Below are positions 1-4,845 of a stretch of 7,019 nt of DNA, piece by piece. Under the pieces are notes generated by a model. That model was given only the letters and a program-made list of their open reading frames with translations. It made no database searches and was not told the DNA's origin. The translations under genes and the position numbers were made by a program. The stretch comes from Rhodospirillaceae bacterium CCH5-H10. GTDB taxonomy: Bacteria; Pseudomonadota; Alphaproteobacteria; Reyranellales; Reyranellaceae. The DNA lies in contig LSKJ01000570.1 of the NCBI GenBank assembly GCA_001557035.1, positions 1-7,019 on the forward strand, written 5' to 3'. Position 1 is the stretch's first letter. Each line of letters opens with the position of its first letter.

Positions 1-2
1 CA

Positions 3-25
3 CCTCCCCCGTAAGACGGGGGAGG
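3..25. other. Perfect 10-bp hairpin upstream of guaA
   Basis: The bases 3-12 (CCTCCCCCGT) pair perfectly with 16-25 across a 3-base loop. No T-run follows on the plus strand, and the left edge of the window hides what lies on the other side. It may be the terminator of an upstream gene or a leader structure. The right arm ends in GGGGGAGG, which would otherwise be a strong ribosome binding site for the ATG at 32, so folding could mask that site. Confidence 0.55.
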
Positions 26-31
26 AAAGGC

Positions 32-79
32 ATGATCTCGGTTGCCGCCCCCGCCGGGCACGCTTATATCGCCCCATGA
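32..79 (+). CDS. Possible 15-codon leader ORF overlapping the guaA start
   Basis: An ATG at 32 is preceded by GGAGGAAAGG at a good ribosome-binding distance. It opens a 15-codon frame, [15 protein letters not shown], whose TGA (77-79) overlaps the guaA ATG (76-78) as ATGA, the classic arrangement for translational coupling. guaA itself has no purine-rich ribosome binding site just upstream, which makes coupling plausible. Against this, a good promoter lies inside the same stretch (42-70) and would start the transcript at about 76, leaving this ORF untranscribed unless a promoter further upstream is used. The ORF is short enough to be chance. Confidence 0.3.
   Translation: MISVAAPAGHAYIAP
42..70 (+). 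promoter_or_regulatory. Probable guaA promoter giving a leaderless mRNA
   Basis: TTGCCG (42-47) and TATATC (65-70) are separated by exactly 17 bases. The -10 fits the TANAWC part of the Caulobacter-type housekeeping consensus and the -35 differs from TTGACG at one position. Transcription would begin about 6-7 bases past the -10, at 76-77, which is the guaA start codon itself. A leaderless message would explain why guaA has no visible ribosome binding site. Leaderless mRNAs are common in alphaproteobacteria. Confidence 0.5.
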
Positions 80-1626
80 CCGACCGTTTGCTGATCGTCG
101 ATTTCGGTTCCCAGGTTACCCAGCTGATCGCCCGCCGCGTGCGCGAAGCCGGGGTTTACTGTGAAATCCTGCCCTTCCAGTCCGTCGATGACGCCAAGAT
201 CAAGGCCTTCGACCCGAGGGGCATCATCCTCTCCGGCGGTCCGGCCTCGGTGACCGAGGGCCAGTCGCCCGCCGCCCATCCCGCCATCTTCAAGGCCGAC
301 GTTCCGGTGCTGGGCATCTGCTACGGCGAGCAGACCATGGCCAAGGAGCTGGGCGGGTCGGTCGAGAGCGGCCATCACCGCGAGTTCGGCCGCGCCGAGG
401 TCGAGATCAAGGCCTCGACCCGCCTGTTCGAGGGCGTCTGGCAGCCCGGCGACCGCAAGCAGGTCTGGATGAGCCACGGCGACCGCGTGACCAGGCTGCC
501 GGCCGGCTTCTCGGTCGTCGCCACCAGCGAGAACGCGCCCTTCGCCGCCATCGCCGACGAGAGCCGCGGCTATTACGGCGTGCAGTTCCATCCCGAGGTG
601 ATGCACACGCCCGACGGCGCCAAGCTCCTGCGCAACTTCGCGCTGAACATCGCGGGCGCCAAAGGCGACTGGACCATGGCCGCGTTCCGCGAGCGCGCCA
701 TCGCCCAGGTCCGCGCCCAGGTCGGCAAGGGCAAGGTCATCTGCGGCCTCTCCGGCGGCGTCGACTCGTCGGTCGTGGCCGTGCTGCTGCACGAGGCGAT
801 CGGCGACCAGCTGCAGTGCGTGTTCGTCGACCACGGCCTGCTGCGCAAGGACGAGGGCGAGCAGGTCGTCCGACTGTTCCGCGACCACTACAACATCCCG
901 CTGATCCACGCCGACGCCTCGGAGACCTTCCTGAAGGCGCTGGCCGGCGTCACCGACCCGGAGAAGAAGCGCAAAACGATCGGTGCGCTGTTCATCGACG
1001 TGTTCGAGGCCGAGGCCAAGAAGATCGGCGGCGCGGCGTTCCTCGCGCAGGGCACGCTCTATCCCGACGTGATCGAATCGGTGTCCTTCACCGGCGGACC
1101 GTCGGTGACGATCAAGAGTCACCACAATGTCGGCGGCCTGCCGGCCCGCATGAACATGAAGCTGGTCGAGCCGTTGCGCGAGCTGTTCAAGGACGAGGTG
1201 AGGGCGCTCGGCCGCGAGCTGGGCCTCCCGGCCGACCTGGTGAACCGCCATCCGTTCCCCGGCCCCGGCCTCGCCATCCGCATCCCCGGCGACATCACCA
1301 GGGAGAAGCTCGACCTGCTGCGCGAGGTCGACGCCGTCTATCTCGACGAGATCCGCAAGGCCGGCCTCTACGACGAGATCTGGCAGGCCTTCGCCGTGCT
1401 GCTGCCTGTCCGCACCGTCGGCGTAATGGGCGACGGCCGCACCTACGACCAGGCCTGCGCGCTGCGCGCCGTCACCTCGACCGACGGCATGACCGCCGAC
1501 TACTACCCGTTCGACCACGCCTTCCTCGGCCGCGTCGCCAACCGCATCATCAACGAATGCCGCGGCGTGAACCGGGTGACCTACGACATCACGAGCAAGC
1601 CGCCGGGGACGATCGAGTGGGAGTGA
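76..1626 (+). CDS. guaA: GMP synthase (glutamine-hydrolysing)
   Basis: This enzyme makes GMP from XMP, ATP and glutamine, the last step of de novo guanine nucleotide synthesis, in the cytoplasm. The protein has 516 residues, a normal length. An N-terminal class I glutamine amidotransferase domain (about 1-195) carries the catalytic Cys82 in GICYGEQTM and the His172/Glu174 pair in QFHPEV. The ATP pyrophosphatase domain follows, with the PP-loop SGGVDSS at 226-232. The C-terminal dimerisation domain has the family's [15 protein letters not shown] stretch and ends in the conserved [18 protein letters not shown]. The ATG at 76 is chosen because [12 protein letters not shown] is the family's usual beginning. 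There is no ribosome binding site next to it; see the promoter and leader ORF entries. Composition is strongly GC-rich and host-like. The 3' end is intact here, although a decayed copy of it lies at 3426-3551, so the gene end has probably served as an island integration site and been restored each time. Confidence 0.98.
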   Translation: MTDRLLIVDFGSQVTQLIARRVREAGVYCEILPFQSVDDAKIKAFDPRGIILSGGPASVTEGQSPAAHPAIFKADVPVLGICYGEQTMAKELGGSVESGHHREFGRAEVEIKASTRLFEGVWQPGDRKQVWMSHGDRVTRLPAGFSVVATSENAPFAAIADESRGYYGVQFHPEVMHTPDGAKLLRNFALNIAGAKGDWTMAAFRERAIAQVRAQVGKGKVICGLSGGVDSSVVAVLLHEAIGDQLQCVFVDHGLLRKDEGEQVVRLFRDHYNIPLIHADASETFLKALAGVTDPEKKRKTIGALFIDVFEAEAKKIGGAAFLAQGTLYPDVIESVSFTGGPSVTIKSHHNVGGLPARMNMKLVEPLRELFKDEVRALGRELGLPADLVNRHPFPGPGLAIRIPGDITREKLDLLREVDAVYLDEIRKAGLYDEIWQAFAVLLPVRTVGVMGDGRTYDQACALRAVTSTDGMTADYYPFDHAFLGRVANRIINECRGVNRVTYDITSKPPGTIEWE

Positions 1627-1640
1627 CGGCCCGTGGCCGT
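1626..1640. terminator. Possible hairpin terminator at the guaA stop
   Basis: ACGGCC (1626-1631) pairs with GGCCGT (1635-1640) across a 3-base loop, starting on the last base of the guaA TGA. There is no T-run after it, so it is at best a weak or factor-assisted terminator. It sits between guaA and the oppositely oriented toxin gene, so it could serve both. Confidence 0.35.
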
Positions 1641-1641
1641 C

Positions 1642-1663
1642 ATCCCGAGCCTTTGCGAGGGAT
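1642..1663. repeat. REP-like intergenic hairpin
   Basis: The sequence ATCCC-GA-GC-CTTT-GC-GA-GGGAT is symmetric. ATCCC pairs with GGGAT and GC with GC, with two opposed GA/GA mismatches between them and a CTTT loop. Preceded by GTC and followed by CT, it resembles the GTCATCCCGAGC...GCGAGGGATCT intergenic repeat I recall from many GC-rich proteobacterial genomes. Only one copy is in this window, so its repetitive nature is from memory and not shown here. Confidence 0.4.
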
Positions 1664-1698
1664 CTGCACCCACGTGATGTGAGTGATCCGCCGCCCGT

Positions 1699-2121
1699 TC
1701 AGCCCGCGGCCCTCCAAGGATCGATCACCGCCAAACCAGCCGCCTCGAACGCACTGGCATCGCGCGACGCCACGGCGAAATCATGCGCCGCCGCGATCGC
1801 GGCGATGTACCCGTCGGGCGTCGGAAATCCCCGGCCGGCCGTACGCGCCCGCACGGCAAGATCGCCATAGCGCCGCGCCGCCTCCGTATCGAACGGCAGG
1901 ATCCGGTCGCCGAACATCGCCAGCACCCCGTCGAGTGCCGCCATCAGCCGGTCCTTGCGACGGCCCCGGGGGAGCGCCCCGATGCCGAACGACAGCTCCG
2001 CGATCGTGACGCTGGAGAGATGGAGCGTCTCGGCCGCCTGCTCGTCGAGCCAGTCGCGCACTACGGCATCCGGCGTGGGCTTCATCGCCTCGGAGATGAC
2101 ATTCGTGTCGAGCAGGATCAT
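1699..2121 (-). CDS. PIN-domain toxin ribonuclease (FitB/VapC type)
   Basis: A 140-residue single PIN-domain protein, full length for FitB/VapC toxins, which are Mg2+-dependent RNases that stop growth when free of antitoxin. The start LLDTNVISE gives the first metal-binding acid, Asp5. TIAELSFGI gives Glu42 and PTPDGYIAAIA gives Asp103. The usual final motif TRNxxDF is SRDASAF here, so the normal Asp is Ala124 and the normal Asn is Asp121; Asp121 may replace it. The ending GLAVIDPW is typical of FitB-like toxins. The start ATG overlaps the antitoxin stop as ATGA (2118-2121), so the two are translationally coupled with the antitoxin first. The operon converges on guaA. FitB-like is the closest match; VapC is the wider family name. 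Confidence 0.9.
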   Translation of the reverse strand: MILLDTNVISEAMKPTPDAVVRDWLDEQAAETLHLSSVTIAELSFGIGALPRGRRKDRLMAALDGVLAMFGDRILPFDTEAARRYGDLAVRARTAGRGFPTPDGYIAAIAAAHDFAVASRDASAFEAAGLAVIDPWRAAG

Positions 2122-2372
2122 TTGAGCTGCAGCGGCTCGGCCGGCGTGCGGTCGTGGCCTTCACCGAGCGCCTCGACGTCCGCATTGGTCACCCCGATCT
2201 TCCGGCTCATCTCCGCCAGCGCCGTGCCCAGCCGCAGCCGCCCTTCCGGCCGCACCGCCGACTCGAGGATGGCGCGAATCTCCGCCTCCGTGCTGCGCTT
2301 GTGCCGCGCCGCGCGGACCTTCAGGGCGCGATGGGTTTCCTCGGAGAGATTGCGGATGGTGACGGCGGCCAT
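2118..2372 (-). CDS. FitA/VapB-type antitoxin, ribbon-helix-helix
   Basis: An 84-residue protein that should bind and inhibit the PIN toxin encoded directly after it and repress their shared promoter. The N-terminal VTIRNLSEETHRALKVRAARHKRSTEAEIRAILE (about 4-37) is the ribbon-helix-helix DNA-binding unit of FitA-like antitoxins: the VTIRNL strand pairs with its partner to enter the DNA groove. The C-terminal half (from about 45, LGTALAEMSRKIG) would be the toxin-binding tail. The ATG at 2372 is preceded on its strand by GGGAAGG, a good ribosome binding site. The last codons overlap the toxin start by 4 bases. An AT-rich palindromic operator lies just upstream. Confidence 0.9.
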   Translation of the reverse strand: MAAVTIRNLSEETHRALKVRAARHKRSTEAEIRAILESAVRPEGRLRLGTALAEMSRKIGVTNADVEALGEGHDRTPAEPLQLK

Positions 2373-2398
2373 GTTCGCCTTCCCGATGGCTTGAGTAC

Positions 2399-2432
2399 TG
2401 ATGATATCAGTATGATATTTTTGATATCATCA
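2399..2432. promoter_or_regulatory. Palindromic operator of the toxin-antitoxin operon
   Basis: TGATGATATCA (2399-2409) and TGATATCATCA (2422-2432) form a perfect 11-bp inverted repeat with a 12-base spacer. Each arm contains TGATATCA, itself palindromic, and the two copies (2402-2409 and 2422-2429) lie 20 bases apart, about two helical turns. A third partial copy, TGATAT, is at 2413-2418. This AT-rich island in GC-rich DNA lies directly upstream of the antitoxin and is the expected binding site for ribbon-helix-helix antitoxin dimers in autorepression. Confidence 0.75.
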
Positions 2433-2437
2433 TGCAA
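2409..2437 (-). promoter_or_regulatory. Probable promoter of the toxin-antitoxin operon
   Basis: On the minus strand TTGCAT (plus positions 2432-2437) and CATACT (2409-2414) are spaced by 17 bases. Both boxes match the consensus only in part (3/6 and 4/6). Their position inside and across the operator is what an autoregulated antitoxin promoter should show. About 36 bases of leader, with GGGAAGG as ribosome binding site, lead to the antitoxin ATG. Confidence 0.4.
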
Positions 2438-2620
2438 GGCGGGATGGGGGCATCCGCGCCGGATTCCGGGGGGGCGACCTCCGCTTCGACTGATTCGTTT
2501 AGGGCGTTCGTTCTGCTTGTCTCCTTGAGGATACCTCTAGAACGCAGGGGTGGAGCGGGAGCGAGAGGAGCGTAGTCTGCGCAATCCGGGCTATGTTGCG
2601 TGCCAGGGGAGAGGCAGCAC
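2433..2620. other. Intergenic stretch before the outer-membrane gene
   Basis: No gene or convincing promoter is visible. It contains a run of seven G (2468-2474), a small hairpin GAGG-ATA-CCTC (2527-2537) and, at its end, the ribosome binding site AGGGGAGAGG (2605-2614) for the gene at 2621. A promoter for that gene should lie here, but I cannot place one with confidence. Confidence 0.4.
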
Positions 2621-3418
2621 ATGAAAAATCGGGCGAGCGCTTTGTTCGCACTCATCTGTTCACTCGGCTCGAGCCCGTGCTTCGCAGCGGACACGACAAG
2701 CGAGCAAGGCGCCTATATCGGAGTGTTCGGTGGCGCCGGCTCGGCCTCATCGATGAGCACGCGGCAGGAAGGGGGCTTCTACCTTCCCGGCCCCTTCAAC
2801 ACGCGAGTCGGCGTCGATGCGCAGGGCAGGAGCGGCGGCGAACCCGTCGGCGTGCTGGGCCTCCAGGCGGGCTACGAATGGAAGCGCCAGACCTTCGGGC
2901 AATCGGAGTGGGGCGTGAAGCCCGCCGCCGAGCTGGAGGGGATCTATATCGGGAAGCAATCGCCGGTCGGCGACATGCCCATCACCCCCAGCGTTCTGGG
3001 AACGCAGTACGTCACCCTGCCGATGACCGTCGGCGTGGTGCTGGCGAACGCCGTCCTCACCGTCGAGACGCCCTGGTCCAGCAGGATCTTTCCCTATCTC
3101 GGGGTGGGAGCGGGTGTGGCGCGCGTGTCCATCCAGGGCGCCAATTCCACCAATCCCAGCGAGCCCGGCATCAACCATTTCGACTCGTGGCCGGACGCGT
3201 CGGCGACCGCCTTCGCGATGCAATTCAAGGCCGGCCTGAAAGGCGAGGTGACCAAAAACCTGCTCCTGTTCGCCGAATACAGGCACCTCTCCATCAATCC
3301 CACGCAGTACACCTTCGGCGAAACGCTTCCCCCTCACTTGCCGACGGATTCCTGGACGGTGAGCCTGGGGCGCCAATCCTACAACCTGTTCGTTGCCGGC
3401 CTGCAGCTCAAGTTCTGA
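2621..3418 (+). CDS. Outer-membrane beta-barrel protein, secreted
   Basis: A 265-residue protein with a Sec signal peptide MKNRASALFALICSLGSSPCFA and likely cleavage near residue 22-23 (CFA-ADT). The Cys at 20 is not in a lipobox. The mature chain consists of alternating hydrophobic/polar strands ending in turns, such as AYIGVFGGAG, PVGVLGLQAGYEW, FPYLGVGAGVARVSI, KAGLKGEVTKNLLLFAEYRHL and the last strand YNLFVAGLQLKF. The terminal Phe is the signature recognised by the outer-membrane assembly machinery. This fits the small 8-stranded OmpA-like/Opa-like barrel class; no peptidoglycan-binding domain follows. The ATG at 2621 is chosen over the GTG at 2600 because AGGGGAGAGG stands 6 bases before it and the signal peptide starts there. 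Composition is GC-rich and host-like. It lies between guaA and the relic guaA end. Ligand or role cannot be told. Confidence 0.82.
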   Translation: MKNRASALFALICSLGSSPCFAADTTSEQGAYIGVFGGAGSASSMSTRQEGGFYLPGPFNTRVGVDAQGRSGGEPVGVLGLQAGYEWKRQTFGQSEWGVKPAAELEGIYIGKQSPVGDMPITPSVLGTQYVTLPMTVGVVLANAVLTVETPWSSRIFPYLGVGAGVARVSIQGANSTNPSEPGINHFDSWPDASATAFAMQFKAGLKGEVTKNLLLFAEYRHLSINPTQYTFGETLPPHLPTDSWTVSLGRQSYNLFVAGLQLKF

Positions 3419-3425
3419 AAGGCGT

Positions 3426-3551
3426 TACTACTAACCCTTCGACCATGCCTTGCTGAGCAACGTCGCCAACCGCAAGATCAAAGAATGCTGCGGTGTATAT
3501 CGGGCGACCTACGGCATCACGAGCAAGCAGGTGAGACGAGCGACTAGGGAG
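3426..3551 (+). pseudogene. Relic of the guaA 3' end (att-like direct repeat)
   Basis: This stretch repeats the last ~125 bases of guaA in the same orientation. From 3435 to 3527 it aligns without gaps to guaA 1507-1599 with 76 of 93 bases identical, reading PFDHALLSNVANRKIKECC... against [19 protein letters not shown].... Before this, the TACTAC of guaA (1501-1506) is repeated at 3426-3431, followed by an extra TAA. After it, a gapped match (GACGA-CGA-GGGAG) continues to about 3551. It encodes no functional protein: it has no start, carries an in-frame stop, and the PPGTIEWE end is lost. Of the 17 changes, nine are at third codon positions. Duplicated guaA ends are typical marks of genomic-island integration at guaA. 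Confidence 0.88.
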
Positions 3552-3583
3552 AAAGTATATCGAAATTTGCATCGTGCCTGTGA

Positions 3584-3611
3584 TTGCGACTTCACGTTAG
3601 TGTATTAATAC
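3584..3611 (+). promoter_or_regulatory. Possible promoter/operator of the SIR2 operon
   Basis: A TTGCGA at 3584-3589 could be a -35 box with TAATAC (3606-3611) 16 bases on as a weak -10. The -10 region is a perfect 10-base palindrome, GTATTAATAC (3602-3611), 24 bases before the SIR2 ATG. The palindrome could be a repressor site or a chance feature of AT-rich DNA. This is the only candidate seen between the relic guaA end and the SIR2 gene. Confidence 0.3.
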
Positions 3612-3634
3612 GGTAGAGGCAAAACACAGGGGCA

Positions 3635-4843
3635 ATGATCTCTAGTCATTTATCTACCGAAGATCGCATTATTTCGCTCGGCACCGAATTAGTCGCTATG
3701 CCGGAGCGCTTGTTGCTTGCTCATGCGCGCGGCGAGGTGCTGTTTATATGCGGTGCTGGCGTATCGCTGCCAGCGAATTTACCTGACTTCCGACAACTTG
3801 TGCTCGACGTGTACGCAGCAGTTGATAGTGGCGCGCATGCTGTTTTGTCTCAGATTCCAAGAAGCGTTTGCAATTATTGGGAGACCGATTGCAGGACCCT
3901 GACCGATCAGCAGTGTGCTGAGGTGAGGAGGTTCATAGTCGGAGACTACGACGTTGTACTTGGAATGCTTGAGAGGCGCTTGGACGATCGGCCTGGAGGA
4001 GATAGTCGGGTCCGGAATGAAATTGCTAAGCGTCTCCGGACGACTGGTATCAAGCCAGCTCCGATCCATCGGGCGTTGGTTCGCCTGGCCGATCGAGGTG
4101 GCACAACAACAATCGTAACAACAAATTTTGACTTGCTGCTTGAGGCAGCGGCAAAGGGAATAACGGATCGACTGCAGACATATTCGCTCGGCGCAATCCC
4201 GCGGCCCACCCGTAGAAAGGATTTTTCGGGCGTGCTGCACATCCACGGCGCGCTCGAGAAATCGCCTGAGCGTCACTCGGAATTAGTCCTGTCAGATCGG
4301 GACTTTGGCGAGTTTTATCTTCGCCGGCGTGTAGTGCCTGATTTCATCTATGACGCGGCGCGATTGTACAACTTGGTCCTCATTGGCTACAGCGCAAATG
4401 ATCCGCCGATGCGATATCTGCTGAACGCGGTTGCAGCTGATGGGGCCAGGTTTAGTGATTTGAAGGAGCGATTCACGTTCTTTGGGGCTGGCACCCCTGA
4501 TCCTGTGGCCTTGGAAGACTGGCGAGCACGAGGGATCACGCCGATATACTATGATGCCAAAAATAGTCACTCCGTGCTGCTTTCGACATTGGAGCGGTGG
4601 GCATCACTATCGGCGATTAACGGAAGTCGAAATAAGTTAGATCGCGAAATTCGCAGACTTGTTCGAAAAAGTAGAGTGGCTGCCCGGGAGGTTGATCGCG
4701 ATCTTTTCGATCACTTGATACGTCGAAGCAATTCGAGCGAACGGACGCGAATTTCCAAGTTGGCGTCGGACGCGGGCGCGGATGTCGATTGGCTCGAAGC
4801 TATAATCCGAGTGAGTACCGAAACCGAATACGCAAGAAGCTAG
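3635..4843 (+). CDS. SIR2-family NAD-binding protein, probable defence effector
   Basis: A 402-residue protein with a SIR2-like domain over about residues 30-325. The NAD-binding elements appear in order: CGAGVSLPANLPDFR (39-53), TTNFD (162-166), HIHG (202-205) with His204 as the likely catalytic residue, and LIGYSANDPPMRYLL (249-263). The C-terminal ~75 residues are charged and helical. Bacterial proteins of this SIR2-like type act mostly as NADases that deplete NAD+ on phage infection, though deacetylation cannot be excluded. The ATG at 3635 has a weak AGGGG just before it; the other in-frame ATG at 3698 has no ribosome binding site, but GC-poor codon choice gives no decision. The next gene begins 2 bases after the stop, so the two form an operon and are probably partners. 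Lower GC than guaA and position after a relic guaA end point to horizontal transfer. At 402 residues it is much shorter than single-chain DSR sirtuins, which carry the long C-terminal part that here seems to be a separate gene. Confidence 0.88.
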   Translation: MISSHLSTEDRIISLGTELVAMPERLLLAHARGEVLFICGAGVSLPANLPDFRQLVLDVYAAVDSGAHAVLSQIPRSVCNYWETDCRTLTDQQCAEVRRFIVGDYDVVLGMLERRLDDRPGGDSRVRNEIAKRLRTTGIKPAPIHRALVRLADRGGTTTIVTTNFDLLLEAAAKGITDRLQTYSLGAIPRPTRRKDFSGVLHIHGALEKSPERHSELVLSDRDFGEFYLRRRVVPDFIYDAARLYNLVLIGYSANDPPMRYLLNAVAADGARFSDLKERFTFFGAGTPDPVALEDWRARGITPIYYDAKNSHSVLLSTLERWASLSAINGSRNKLDREIRRLVRKSRVAAREVDRDLFDHLIRRSNSSERTRISKLASDAGADVDWLEAIIRVSTETEYARS

Positions 4844-4845
4844 AG

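Noticed and set aside
64..1518. 484-codon open frame on the minus strand across guaA
   Set aside because: It is antisense to an unmistakable guaA and is open only because of the GC-rich third positions; its product is low-complexity and resembles no family.
2468..2474. G7 run upstream of the outer-membrane gene as a phase-variation switch
   Set aside because: It is about 150 bases from the start codon with no promoter visible around it, and a G7 is not remarkable in GC-rich DNA.
1683..2528. Plus-strand open frames across the toxin-antitoxin operon
   Set aside because: They are shadows of the minus-strand FitAB pair, which has clear family motifs, an ATGA overlap and an operator.
2600..2620. 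GTG at 2600 as the start of the outer-membrane protein
   Set aside because: The ATG at 2621 has a proper ribosome binding site and is followed at once by a normal signal peptide; the GTG would put seven polar residues before it.
3779..4570. Minus-strand open frames opposite the SIR2 gene
   Set aside because: They lie antisense to the SIR2 motifs, have no ribosome binding sites of note and show no family features.
4696..4840. Programmed -1 frameshift site
   Set aside because: No X-XXY-YYZ heptamer in the right phase was found in the overlap, so only an unexplained open overlap is reported.
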